Positions 42,140 to 50,235 are shown, counted from the first letter of the stretch. The stretch: DNA of 64,000 nucleotides from Flavobacterium covae (GCA_019565575.1 CP067379.1:186001-250000), one strand, 5' to 3'. Notes: a model not told the origin generated them from the letters alone. Translations and numbers: made by a program.

Positions 42140-43195
42140 ATGAGTATTAAGATAACTGGTTCAGGAAGCTATATCCCTACTGAAATTATAAGCAATTTAG
42201 ATTTTGCCAAGCATGTTTTTTTAAATGACGATGGTACACCTTTTCCTCTACCCAATGAGACTATTACAGAAAAATTTCACGATATTACTGGAATTGAAGA
42301 ACGTAGATACGTTACAAATGATTTATTAACTTCCGACATTGGCACCATAGCGGCTAGACAAGCAATAGAAGATGCAGCTATAGATCCAGAAACACTAGAT
42401 TATATTATTTTTGCGCATAATTTTGGAAACGTAAAACATGCAGCTATACAAACGGACATTTTACCAAGTTTAGCAACTCGTGTAAAACATAATTTACGCA
42501 TTAAAAATCCTAAATGTGTGGCTTACGATATGCTTTTTGGCTGTCCTGGCTGGATAGAAGGTGTCATTCAAGCAAAAGCTTTTATTCAGGCTGGAATGGC
42601 AAAAAAATGTTTGGTAATTGGTGCCGAAACCTTATCACGAGTTGTTGATTTACATGATCGTGACAGCATGATTTATTCTGATGGTGCTGGCGCTACCATT
42701 ATTGAATCATCAAAAGATAAAGGCGGCATTCTAGCACATGAATCAGCAAGCTTTACTTACGATCAAGCATATTATTTATTTTTTGGAAATTCTTTTAATA
42801 AAGACCACGATCCTAATGTTCGTTACATTAAAATGTACGGGCGAAAAATTTATGAATTTGCCTTAAACAATGTTCCAAAAGCCATGAAGGAATGTTTAGA
42901 CAAAAGCGGTATAAATATTAACGAAGAAAAAGTGTTAATTCATCAAGCTAATGAAAAAATGGATGAAGCTATCATTCATCGCTTTTATAAATTATACAAA
43001 CAAACTCCCCCAGCAGACATTATGCCTATGAGCATTCACAAATTAGGCAATTCTAGTGTAGCAACTGTTCCTACATTATTCGACTTAATTATTAAAGGAA
43101 AAATCAAAAATCAACAAATTAATAAAGGAGACGTAATCATTTTTGCATCGGTAGGTGCTGGAATGAACATTAATGCCTTTATATATAGGTATTAG
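42140..43195 (+). CDS. 3-oxoacyl-ACP synthase III (FabH/KAS III)-like protein
   Basis: A 351-residue thiolase-fold condensing enzyme with a complete Cys-His-Asn triad: Cys135 in YDMLFGCPGW, His about 268 in VLIHQANEKM, and Asn about 302 in KLGNSSVATVPT. The N-terminus (ITGSGSYIPTEIISN, ITGIEERRYV) is typical of the KAS III family. It is a stand-alone gene between repeats rather than in a fab cluster, so it may be a secondary KAS III in a specialised lipid, pigment or polyketide pathway rather than the housekeeping FabH. Confidence 0.88.
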   Translation: MSIKITGSGSYIPTEIISNLDFAKHVFLNDDGTPFPLPNETITEKFHDITGIEERRYVTNDLLTSDIGTIAARQAIEDAAIDPETLDYIIFAHNFGNVKHAAIQTDILPSLATRVKHNLRIKNPKCVAYDMLFGCPGWIEGVIQAKAFIQAGMAKKCLVIGAETLSRVVDLHDRDSMIYSDGAGATIIESSKDKGGILAHESASFTYDQAYYLFFGNSFNKDHDPNVRYIKMYGRKIYEFALNNVPKAMKECLDKSGININEEKVLIHQANEKMDEAIIHRFYKLYKQTPPADIMPMSIHKLGNSSVATVPTLFDLIIKGKIKNQQINKGDVIIFASVGAGMNINAFIYRY

Positions 43196-43424
43196 ACATA
43201 TTTAAAAAGAGTCCCTCATTTCTAATTATAAAATACTCGTTTTTTAATAAAAACAACACACTATTGCAAATATTACTATTTCAAAAGAATCAGTTGAAAT
43301 TTTAAATCTAAATTTAAGAGAAGAACAAATCATTTAAAAAATAGACGAACCACTTTTATAAAGCAAATAAAAAAGCCTCTCAAAAAATGAATCTTTAAGA
43401 CGAATTTTATTTTTTGACCTAGGT

Positions 43425-43574
43425 ATGTTAAAAGTTAAAACGGTCAAAATTTTAAGATTAAGCTATAACGCAGTATCTCAAATACTAAACGACAAACAGG
43501 AAAAACATTATATAAACACTGATCATGTTCAAAAAGTAAAAGAGTACTGTAGAGAAACTGCAAATAAGATGTAA
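43425..43574 (+). pseudogene. Remnant of a LacI-type DNA-binding domain
   Basis: A 49-codon frame, MLKVKTVKILRLSYNAVSQ followed by ILNDKQ and INTDHVQKVKEYCRETANK, resembles the HTH and hinge of LacI regulators (VSxxLNxxxxIxxxxxxKVxxxAxxxxY). It lacks both the usual N-terminal start helix and the ligand domain. It lies in a decayed 500-base stretch after the FabH-like gene that also holds short frame scraps (SKESVEILNLNLREEQII near 43280). Probably a gene fossil. Confidence 0.3.
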
Positions 43575-43668
43575 TTTTTAAATGCTAATTATATATTTTA
43601 TCTATTATTTTTAAAAACACTTTTGTTTTTTTTAAAAATACATAAAATTAAATTATCAGCATAAGTTC

Positions 43669-43698
43669 AAAAAAAAAGCCTTGTTTTTCAAGGCTTTT
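43669..43698 (-). terminator. Intrinsic terminator of the tmRNA gene
   Basis: On the minus strand the tmRNA 3' end is followed directly by the stem AAAAGCCTTG-AAAAA-CAAGGCTTTT and a T-run. Confidence 0.85.
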
Positions 43699-43700
43699 CG

Positions 43701-44095
43701 TGGAGTCGCCGAGAATCGAACTCGGGTCCAAACAAGCAATCAAAGAGCTTTCTACATGTTTAGTTTTCACTTAAATTTTCGACTAAAAGCAAGGTTGAAA
43801 ACGACCACTCTTAGCTTAGCTTTATTCGTGTCAAAAAGGGTTTAAAGCTTTACCTTTTCTAGGTTTATTTTTACGGTTCTTCTTTTCCAACCGCCACAAA
43901 CCAAGGCTTTTGAGAAGAATCTAGCTTTCCTACCTTGTAGGAACTAGGCAAATCGTACTATAATTCGGATTAAGCAGCTAAAGCGTAATTATTTTCGCCG
44001 TGTAATGTTCGTATAGCAGATATTTACGAGCCTACCATACTTGGCTCGACATGCTTACTAATCAATTCCACTCGCTGTCAAAACCAGTCGACCCC
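43701..44095 (-). ncRNA. ssrA: Transfer-messenger RNA (tmRNA)
   Basis: The 5' end reads GGGGTCGACTGGTTTTGACAG and the 3' end TTCGATTCTCGGCGACTCCA, forming the tRNA-Ala-like domain, with the T-arm GGGTCCGAGTT-type loop visible. The tag frame at 43970-43999 reads GGC GAA AAT AAT TAC GCT TTA GCT GCT TAA, giving the tag GENNYALAA, which ends in the LAA degron and is typical of flavobacteria. tmRNA with SmpB rescues stalled ribosomes and marks the truncated product for proteolysis. Length about 395 bases. Confidence 0.96.
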
Positions 44096-44153
44096 AATTA
44101 GTCCTGCAAAGGTAAAAACATTTTAGAAAATACAAAGTTGATTTTAAAATAAA

Positions 44154-45358
44154 TTATTCTATTAACTCATCTCCTTTTTTGTGTATATGGAAAGGATAAT
44201 CACCAAATAGTCCCGTTGCCAACTTCATATAATAAGCCTTACGTGTATACTTATTAGACAAAGCAATCAGGGTTACTTTTTCTTTTTTAATGTGATATAA
44301 GCAGAAGTGTTTCCATGCCACCATCCATTATGATAAAACATTTGTTTACCATCTTTCCATTCTAAGAGTCTAATTCCTAGTCCATAATTTCTAATTCCTC
44401 TGGCTTCATAACTATATCCTTTATAGACCTCTGCCAGTAGTTTTTTGTTTAAAAAATCAGAGTTATATGTTGCTATATCAAACTTTAATAAATCACGAGG
44501 TGTTGAGTATATATTTTTATCACCATAAATATCATCTAAATGGTTTAAAGGGTATTTTATATAATTCCCTTTATAGGAACAACTAGCTGTGTCAGCATCT
44601 TTATTTAAATCAAAAACATAGGTATTTTTCATTCCTAATGGCTCAAAAATCATTTTATTCATAGCTGTGCGATAATCCATTTTAGATACCTTTTCTATAA
44701 TCAATGCAAGTAATGCGTAATTGGTGTTACAGTAACTAAACCGAGCATTTGGTTTAAACTCCAAACCTATATTTCCGTTCTTAATAACGGATATTAAATC
44801 ACTGTTATGCAATGTTTTTCCTCTTTCCCAGACCCCTTTATCTTCTATGAAGTAACTATAATTTCTCAAACCACTTCTGTGGTTTAACAGCATTCGAACT
44901 GTTATATCTTCGTATGGAAAACCATCTAAAATAGTATTTACTTTTTCATCGAGTTTTAACATATTAGAATCAATCAATAATAATACTGCTGTAGCTGTTA
45001 AAACTTTACTTACTGACGCTATATGAAGAGGGGTATCAACGGTTATGGGAAGTTTTTTTTCAAAATTACTCATACCACTATATTTTTCATATAAAATTTT
45101 TCCGTTTTTAGCTACTAATATACCTCCTGAAAAATCATTACTAAAAAATTCTTTATTGTACAGATAGTCCATACTATCTTGTACCATTTTAATTTCTTTT
45201 GAACCAACAATAGAAAAAACCCCTTGATAAGGCTTCATAGTATAAATTTTCCCTATTTTATATTCATCTTTGATTTTTGTTTTCTTTTTTTTATCAGTAC
45301 AAGCAAAGAAAAAAAACGAAATCACTATACCACATATCAAAACTCTAACTAATCTCAT
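44154..45358 (-). CDS. Serine hydrolase, class C beta-lactamase/DD-peptidase family lipoprotein (one frameshift)
   Basis: The lipoprotein signal ends in FFFFACTDK. The catalytic SxxK is in HIASVSKVLTA, the YxN-type motif is in FSYCNTNYALL and the final motif is HNGWWHGNTSAY. The family includes penicillin-binding esterases and D-amino-acid peptidases; the true substrate is unknown. The frame ends in KKKK because of a missing A near 44281. Adding it continues TLKKEKVTLIALSNKYTRKAYYM to a stop at 44154, giving about 401 residues. Confidence 0.87.
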
Positions 45359-45577
45359 AACTTTTTTTTAAAAAACAACCCCCTTTTTAAAATTCATCGC
45401 TCATCTTAATTCTCTTCTATTAATCTTCTTCAAAGTGGGCGGCAAATATAACGAAACCTCTATACTTTTCATACAAACAACTCTTTTTTAAAATTGTATA
45501 ATATCTTTTAAATGTTATATTTGCAACAAACTTAAACTCTTAAGTTATAAATCCATACTTTTAAACTACTAAAACAG

Positions 45578-46780
45578 ATGAAATTTGGTATTATTAAAGA
45601 GAAAAAACCCACCTGATAGACGCGTTGTTTTTTCACCAGAAGAATTACTGAAAGTAAAAGAAATTTTTCCAGAAGCTAATTTTGAAGTTGAAACTTCTAA
45701 TATTCGAATCTTCAAAGATGAGGAGTATAGTAATTTAGGCATTTCAGTAGATACAGACTTAACTGATTGTGATATTTTAATAGGAGTAAAAGAAGTACCT
45801 GTTGATGCCCTAATTCCTAACAAGACTTACTTCTTTTTTTGCACACTATAAAGAAACAACCTTATAACCGTAAATTATTAGCAGCTTGTTTAGAAAAAAA
45901 CATTCGATTAATAGACCATGAGACTATAGTAGATACAAATAACAAACGATTGATAGGCTTTGGACGCTATGCTGGTATAGTGGGAGCTTATAACGGTATT
46001 AGAGCATTTGGATTAAAATATGATTTGTATAATATTGCAAAAGCAGAAATACTAAAAGACCAACAGGATCTAATAGATAGACTAAAAAGAATCACACTCC
46101 CTCCAATTAAAATAGTACTAACAGGACATGGAAAAGTAGGTCTGGGAGCTAAAGAAATGTTAGATGCTATGAAAATGAAAAAAGTTAGTATCGAAGATTT
46201 TTTAAGCAAATCATACGATCGTCCTGTGTATACTCATATAGATTTAGAGGACTACAATATTCGAAAAGACGGAAAACCGTTTGATAAAAAAGACTTTTAT
46301 ACACATCCAGAGGAGTACACTTCTAACTTTGAGCGTTTTACTAAAGTAGCGGATGTTTTTATGGCGGGGCATTTTTACGGGAATAACGCTCCTTATATCC
46401 TTACAAAAGAAATGCTAGCCGCATCTGATAACAAAATAAAGGTAGTTGCAGATATATCTTGTGATGTAGAAGGCCCTGTGGCATGTACACTTAGAGCATC
46501 AACAATTGCAGAGCCTATTTATGGTTATCTACCAGGTGAACATCGTGAAATTCATTATGAAGATCCAAGAGCCATAGTTGTAATGGCTGTTGACAATCTC
46601 CCTTGTGAACTTCCTAAAGATGCAAGCGAAGGATTTGGAAAAACATTCTTAGAACACGTAATCCCTTCATTTTACAACAATGATGCTGATAAAATACTGG
46701 AAAGAGCCACTGTATGCCAAGACGGAAAACTTACACCTAAATTTGAATATCTTCAAAATTATGTAGAGGGAAAAGAATAA
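45578..46780 (+). CDS. Saccharopine dehydrogenase (L-lysine-forming)-like / alanine dehydrogenase-like NAD enzyme (two frameshifts)
   Basis: The start at 45578 (MKFGIIKEK) joins NPPDRRVVFSPEELLKVK after a correction in the A-run near 45606. A second break in the T-run near 45838 joins IPNKTYFFF to HTIKKQPYNRKLLAA. The result is an AlaDH/PNT N-terminal-type domain (about 1-130) and a Rossmann region with IGFGRYAGIVGAYNG and IVLTGHGKVGLGAKEML. This is the layout of Lys1-type saccharopine dehydrogenases, about 400 residues. Bacterial members are poorly characterised; oxidation of an amino-acid derivative is likely. It is divergent from the serine hydrolase gene. Confidence 0.78.
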
Positions 46781-46850
46781 TTTTAAATAAAATAGGCTAT
46801 CTAGAACAAAATATTATCAGAATAAATATTTTTCAAGATATAAAAACCTA

Positions 46851-47019
46851 AAGAAGGTGTTCTAAGAGGATGTAATTTTGTCACACTATATTTACAAAGG
46901 AACACTGGAACGAAGTAGACGGTTAAGACCCCCAATCATACAGTAGTTATCCTCTCTCTTTTATGAAAAGAGAAGTGATAAACTAGACGCTAAATCACTA
47001 CTTCTTAGAACACCTTCTT
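46851..47019. repeat. Long imperfect palindromic repeat
   Basis: The ends AAGAAGGTGTTCTAAGA and TCTTAGAACACCTTCTT are perfect inverted repeats around a roughly 135-base interior without an ORF, which itself contains the partial palindrome CTCTCTTTTATGAAAAGAGAAG. Its ends differ from the other repeat families here. It lies between convergent genes, so it may also terminate transcription. Confidence 0.65.
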
Positions 47020-47028
47020 TTTTATTTT

Positions 47029-47474
47029 TTAATCTACTACTACTTCTCCTGATTTACGATAAATATATTCTCCATAAATATGTCTTTTGGCAAATCTATT
47101 AGGAGAATCTGCATTAATCATTTTAATATAAACATTTTTAGGCACTCCAATATATTCGTAGGTCATTCCATTATGATACGTTACAAATAACACTTGTTTT
47201 CAAGATAAAAATCAACTATAGGAGAATTGACAATCATTTCTTGATACTCTGGAAGATTTTTATCTCTCGTTTCATTAGCAATACTCACTAAAAAATGATA
47301 CGCGTTGATAATGTCTTTACTCTTTTCTTCCGCCAAAATACGCCCTGCTTCATCATTTGCAAATTTATCGGGATGGACTTCTTTCATCGCATTTCGATAA
47401 ATTGTTTTCAACTCTTTTAGGGTTACATTTTTATCTACTTCCAACAATTTGCGATACTCTACTACTCTTTTCAT
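47029..47474 (-). CDS. J-domain/KTSC-domain protein (one frameshift)
   Basis: The N-terminus is a J domain (YRKLLEVDKNVTLKELKTIYRNAMKEVHPDKFAND, HPD motif intact), which recruits Hsp70. After one missing A near 47201 is restored (ENKVLFVTYHNG), the C-terminal 50 residues read YHNGMTYEYIGVPKNVYIKMINADSPNRF ... IYGEYIYR, a KTSC domain, a small fold related to the C-terminus of lysyl-tRNA synthetases. I chose Met at 47474 (MKRVVEYRKLL) over 47495, because the earlier codons overlap the conserved terminator hairpin of the tRNA-like unit upstream. Corrected length is about 148 residues. Confidence 0.75.
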
Positions 47475-47519
47475 ATTTTTATAATAAAAAGCCATTCATT
47501 TCTAAATGCCTTACTTAGT

Positions 47520-47620
47520 AAAAAGAACAGGATTCGAACCTGTATCCGCCGAAACAGATATAAACCTAGACTTTATAAAATCAAAACTGATTTTTTTCAC
47601 AGACTTCTTTATTCCCTTTT
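47520..47620 (-). pseudogene. Decayed fourth GIY-YIG/tRNA-half unit
   Basis: On the minus strand, GGTTTATATC is followed by a hairpin TCTGTT-TC-GGCGGA, an intact T-arm (ACAGGTTCGAATCCTGT) and a degraded acceptor strand, then a degenerate AAGCCATTCA-type hairpin. This is the same arrangement as the tRNA-like half in the three tandem units at 48.9-49.6 kb. Just before it, the frame KGNKEVCEKNQF-stop (about 47585-47620) resembles the nuclease C-terminus GNGREFVKELVAKL-stop. The rest of the nuclease gene is unrecognisable. Confidence 0.55.
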
Positions 47621-47979
47621 TTATCCAAAATGTTTTTAAACTCAAAAAAAACATACAAAGACTCTAATAAAACGATTTTTTACTTTTCTATTAAGATTAA
47701 AACCTTCTTTTTTCTTTCTCAAAAAAGTCAATAAGCTTTCAAATAGAACACAATTAGAAACTTTAAATCTAAAAAGGCAAAGATAGAGAAAAACTTTAAC
47801 GAGTATTAACATTGAAAATATTTAACGCTTTTATTCAAATACAAAAGGCACATCATAGAAATTTATTAAAAAATAGCGATACCATAAAATAAACTTTCTA
47901 GGATGTTTTTTCCTTAGAGTTTGATTTTATTAAATCAATTTAAATTATTTTTATTACCTGAATTTAAAAACCAAAACCA
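47621..47979. other. Non-coding AT-rich gap before the small membrane protein gene
   Basis: No intact gene. On the minus strand a -7-type box TATCTTTG (47778-47785) could start a transcript across the decayed tRNA-like unit into the J-domain gene; no -33 partner is evident. Part of the gap is probably the eroded body of the fourth GIY-YIG gene. Confidence 0.35.
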
Positions 47980-48384
47980 ATGACTCATGAACCTCCTAGG
48001 GATTTTTTGATTTCTAAAAAACTACGTTTTATAGAAAATCTTCACATCGTTTTTTGGTTGATAAAAGATATGTGTTGGTGTTTAGAATTTAAAACTTTAG
48101 GCATAACAATGGCTATTCCTACTATTTTTATTAGTGTTTATTTTATTTTTAAAAATAAAGCTGATGTTTCTGAGTTATACCACAATATAGCGGTGTTTCT
48201 TTGGATTGTTGCTAATACTTGGTGGATGTCGTCTGAGTTTTTCAAGTTTGACGAAAATGTACTAATATTAGGCTTTAAAGGACGCTCTCTTGCTGCTTTT
48301 CCTTTTGGATTAGGTATTTTATTATTATTTGTTTTTTACATTTTCATTTATCCTAAAGAGGGACAGACTAATAAAAATCAATAA
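47980..48384 (+). CDS. Small conserved membrane protein, unknown function
   Basis: A 134-residue protein with three to four membrane helices (LGITMAIPTIFISVYFIF, IAVFLWIVANTWWMSSEFF, FPFGLGILLLFVFYIFIYP). The N-terminus contains an EPPRDF motif. The type is seen in many flavobacteria without a known role. It stands alone on the plus strand. Confidence 0.7.
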   Translation: MTHEPPRDFLISKKLRFIENLHIVFWLIKDMCWCLEFKTLGITMAIPTIFISVYFIFKNKADVSELYHNIAVFLWIVANTWWMSSEFFKFDENVLILGFKGRSLAAFPFGLGILLLFVFYIFIYPKEGQTNKNQ

Positions 48385-48465
48385 TTCAGACTTAATTACA
48401 AATACTTTCTTTTTTGGGGTTGATTGAATTTTCAAACTTGCTCCTCTTTTTAGACTAACCAATTC

Positions 48466-48572
48466 ATACCTTTTAAACTTAAAATATACTGGATTAAAAA
48501 GAAAGTTCTCGATGCGTTTTTTTCATTTTAAAACAACTCGAACAAAGGGTTGAGTATATAATTGAAACATAA
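48466..48572. repeat. Left end of the ATACCATTTAAACTT repeat family
   Basis: ATACCTTTTAAACTTAAAAT and the next 90 bases match the left end of the element at 41514 (including TACTGGATTAAAAAG and AAAACAACTCGAACAAA). The right end is missing; a transposase remnant follows directly. Confidence 0.6.
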
Positions 48573-48780
48573 GTCAATCAAATTTTAAATCATTTAATAC
48601 AAACATCAAGAACAATAACAAATCATTATAAAACAATACTAAATTACTTTGACAACAGAAGCACCAATGCTTCCAGCCGAATCTTTTAATGCAAAAATAA
48701 AGGCTTTTAGAAGTAAATTTAGAGGCGTAAGAAATATAGAATTCTTTCTTTTTAGACTTGCAAATTTATATACCTAATTT
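48573..48780 (+). pseudogene. C-terminal remnant of an ISL3/ISAon1-type transposase
   Basis: Corrected for an extra C in CTTCAG at 48670-48676, the frame reads NHYKTILNYFDNRSTNAS, AESFNAKIKAFRSKFRGVRN and IEFFLFRLANLYT-stop. This matches the highly conserved end of ISL3-group (ISAon1-like) DDE transposases. Only the last 60-70 codons remain, directly after the repeat's left end, suggesting a deletion derivative of the full element that owns the ATACCATTTAAACTT termini. Confidence 0.6.
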
Positions 48781-48844
48781 ATCAAATCCACAGGTTTTGG
48801 ACTTGATCCCAAAAAACCCTTGTAGAATAGATAAGTATAAAGCA

Positions 48845-48878
48845 TAAAAAAGAGAACCAATTATTTTGATTCTCTTCT
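48845..48878 (-). terminator. Terminator after the last GIY-YIG/tRNA-half unit
   Basis: On the minus strand AAGAGAATC and GATTCTCTT surround a short loop and are followed by a T-run. Its sequence differs from the AAGCCATTCA hairpins between the units, so it may be the original end of the initiator tRNA operon. Confidence 0.65.
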
Positions 48879-48881
48879 TAG

Positions 48882-48932
48882 TAGCGGGAACAGGACTCGA
48901 ACCTGTGTCCGCCGAGGCGGATATGAACCCAG
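48882..48932 (-). repeat. tRNA-fMet 3'-half-like segment, unit 3
   Basis: The last 29 bases (T-arm plus 3' acceptor strand and trailer) are identical to the 3' end of the three tRNA-fMet genes. Upstream, GGGTTCATATCC resembles the anticodon arm (GGGCTCATAACCC). The variable loop is replaced by a 6-bp hairpin TCCGCC-TC-GGCGGA. No 5' half is present, so it cannot be a normal tRNA. It begins 3 bases after the nuclease stop codon. Confidence 0.8.
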
Positions 48933-48935
48933 AAT

Positions 48936-49190
48936 TTACAACTTAGCAACTAGCTCCTTCACAAATTCCCTTCCATTTCCAACTTTTAGAAATTTCTCTC
49001 TTTTTAAAGCCTCAGATTTGTCTGTAAAAAACTCTACACAAACTACTTTCCATGGTCTAAATCTGACTGTATAGCCTTTATTACCCAAATAATTATGAGA
49101 TTTAAATCGCTCAATCAAATTAGACGTAAAACCAACATAGGTCTTATTATGTTTCTCAGAGTATAATATGTAAACCACAAATTCATCCAT
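48936..49190 (-). CDS. GIY-YIG nuclease family protein, tandem copy 3
   Basis: An 84-residue UPF0213/URI-like GIY-YIG domain: VVYILYSE (GIY counterpart), KTYVGFTSNLIERFKSHN (YIG counterpart, catalytic Arg in ER) and EALKREKFLK with the conserved Glu. It is identical to copies 1 and 2 except for Val instead of Ala in KFLKVGNG. The stop codon is followed by a tRNA-fMet 3' half. It has no visible promoter; a terminator hairpin sits just before the start. Confidence 0.88.
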   Translation of the reverse strand: MDEFVVYILYSEKHNKTYVGFTSNLIERFKSHNYLGNKGYTVRFRPWKVVCVEFFTDKSEALKREKFLKVGNGREFVKELVAKL

Positions 49191-49202
49191 ATCAATACAA
49201 AA

Positions 49203-49226
49203 AAGCCACTCATTACTGAATGGCTT
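49203..49226 (-). terminator. Hairpin between units 2 and 3
   Basis: The stem AAGCCATTCA pairs with TGAGTGGCTT (one G:U pair), loop of four, followed on the minus strand by a T-run. It precedes the start of nuclease copy 3 by 12 bases, so this copy needs read-through to be expressed. Confidence 0.7.
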
Positions 49227-49228
49227 AG

Positions 49229-49279
49229 TAGCGGGAACAGGACTCGAACCTGTGTCCGCCGAGGCGGATATGAACCCAG
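49229..49279 (-). repeat. tRNA-fMet 3'-half-like segment, unit 2
   Basis: Same sequence as the segment at 48882-48932. This unit lacks the six bases AAATTT found next to the terminator in unit 1, which explains repeat periods of 347 and 353 bases. Confidence 0.8.
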
Positions 49280-49282
49280 AAT

Positions 49283-49537
49283 TTACAACTTAGCAACTAG
49301 CTCCTTCACAAATTCCCTTCCATTTCCAGCTTTTAGAAATTTCTCTCTTTTTAAAGCCTCAGATTTGTCTGTAAAAAACTCTACACAAACTACTTTCCAT
49401 GGTCTAAATCTGACTGTATAGCCTTTATTACCCAAATAATTATGAGATTTAAATCGCTCAATCAAATTAGACGTAAAACCAACATAGGTCTTATTATGTT
49501 TCTCAGAGTATAATATGTATACAACAAATTCATCCAT
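49283..49537 (-). CDS. GIY-YIG nuclease family protein, tandem copy 2
   Basis: The 84 residues are identical to copy 1; the nucleotide sequence differs only near the start (GTATAC against GTTTAC). The catalytic motifs are VYIL, TYVGFT, the ER Arg and the REK Glu region. It is followed 3 bases after the stop by a tRNA-fMet 3' half. Near identity between copies means recent duplication or gene conversion. Confidence 0.88.
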   Translation of the reverse strand: MDEFVVYILYSEKHNKTYVGFTSNLIERFKSHNYLGNKGYTVRFRPWKVVCVEFFTDKSEALKREKFLKAGNGREFVKELVAKL

Positions 49538-49549
49538 ATCAATACAAAA

Positions 49550-49573
49550 AAGCCATTCATTGCTGAATGGCTT
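49550..49573 (-). terminator. Hairpin between units 1 and 2
   Basis: A perfect 10-bp stem AAGCCATTCA/TGAATGGCTT with a 4-base loop, then a T-run on the minus strand, directly before nuclease copy 2. Confidence 0.75.
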
Positions 49574-49581
49574 AAATTTAG

Positions 49582-49632
49582 TAGCGGGAACAGGACTCGA
49601 ACCTGTGTCCGCCGAGGCGGATATGAACCCAG
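49582..49632 (-). repeat. tRNA-fMet 3'-half-like segment, unit 1
   Basis: Identical to the segments of units 2 and 3: anticodon-arm-like GGGTTCATATCC, the hairpin TCCGCC-TC-GGCGGA, then the exact T-arm and 3' acceptor strand of the neighbouring tRNA-fMet genes. Confidence 0.8.
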
Positions 49633-49635
49633 AAT

Positions 49636-49890
49636 TTACAACTTAGCAACTAGCTCCTTCACAAATTCCCTTCCATTTCCAGCTTTTAGAAATTTCTCTC
49701 TTTTTAAAGCCTCAGATTTGTCTGTAAAAAACTCTACACAAACTACTTTCCATGGTCTAAATCTGACTGTATAGCCTTTATTACCCAAATAATTATGAGA
49801 TTTAAATCGCTCAATCAAATTAGACGTAAAACCAACATAGGTCTTATTATGTTTCTCAGAGTATAATATGTAAACCACAAATTCATCCAT
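49636..49890 (-). CDS. GIY-YIG nuclease family protein, tandem copy 1
   Basis: An 84-residue small GIY-YIG protein (MDEFVVYILYSE ... TYVGFTSNLIERFK ... VKELVAKL). Members of this family are DNA nicking or cleaving enzymes or repair-type nucleases; solitary copies are mostly uncharacterised. It is the copy closest to the tRNA genes, starting 45 bases after the third tRNA and 13 bases past its terminator. Nothing like a Shine-Dalgarno site precedes the ATG. Confidence 0.88.
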   Translation of the reverse strand: MDEFVVYILYSEKHNKTYVGFTSNLIERFKSHNYLGNKGYTVRFRPWKVVCVEFFTDKSEALKREKFLKAGNGREFVKELVAKL

Positions 49891-49902
49891 ATCAACACAA
49901 AA

Positions 49903-49926
49903 AAGCCATTCATTGCTGAATGGCTT
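49903..49926 (-). terminator. Terminator after the tRNA-fMet genes
   Basis: The stem AAGCCATTCA/TGAATGGCTT with T-run on the minus strand. It is the same hairpin that ends each GIY-YIG/tRNA-half unit, so every unit reproduces tRNA 3' end plus terminator. Confidence 0.75.
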
Positions 49927-49934
49927 AAATTTAG

Positions 49935-50007
49935 TAGCGGGAACAGGACTCGAACCTGTGACCTTCGGGTTATGAGCCCGACGAGCTGCCTACTGCTCTA
50001 TCCCGCG
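49935..50007 (-). tRNA. Initiator tRNA-fMet (CAT), copy 3
   Basis: The cloverleaf reads CGCGGGA ... TCCCGCT A with a C1:T72 mismatch at the end of the acceptor stem and three G:C pairs in the anticodon stem (CGGGCTCATAACCCG); both are hallmarks of initiator tRNA. The T-arm is ACAGGTTCGAGTCCTGT. CCA is not encoded. Same operon as the next two. Confidence 0.95.
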
Positions 50008-50043
50008 CTGTGCGATTTGTATTTTTAGTTTTTATAAACTTAG

Positions 50044-50116
50044 TAGCGGGAACAGGACTCGAACCTGTGACCTTCGGGTTATGAGCCCGACGAGCTGCCT
50101 ACTGCTCTATCCCGCG
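50044..50116 (-). tRNA. Initiator tRNA-fMet (CAT), copy 2
   Basis: The sequence is identical to the copy at 49935-50007. The spacers between the three copies are about 35 bases and similar to each other (GCGATTTGTATTTT...), so the array arose by tandem duplication. Confidence 0.95.
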
Positions 50117-50150
50117 CTGTGCGATTTGTATTTTCAGTTTTTCAACTTAG

Positions 50151-50223
50151 TAGCGGGAACAGGACTCGAACCTGTGACCTTCGGGTTATGAGCCCGACGA
50201 GCTGCCTACTGCTCTATCCCGCG
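50151..50223 (-). tRNA. Initiator tRNA-fMet (CAT), copy 1
   Basis: The first of three identical initiator tRNA genes, 12 bases downstream of a strong -7 box. It has the C1:T72 mismatch and the GGG/CCC anticodon stem. Confidence 0.95.
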
Positions 50224-50235
50224 CTGTTTCGAGTG

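Noticed and set aside
43425..43574. Functional small DNA-binding protein
   Set aside because: It resembles only part of a LacI HTH, with the usual first helix and ligand domain missing, and lies in a decayed stretch.
48882..49632. Three extra tRNA genes at the tRNA-like halves
   Set aside because: Only the 3' half exists; no matching 5' acceptor strand or D-arm lies upstream within the nuclease gene.
48936..49890. GIY-YIG copies as group I introns in tRNA-fMet
   Set aside because: Between the nuclease stop and the tRNA half there are only 3 bases, and no tRNA 5' half or P3-P7 intron core is present.
48882..49890. CRISPR array in the repeated region
   Set aside because: The repeat unit is about 350 bases and coding; there are no short repeats with unique spacers, and no cas genes in the window.
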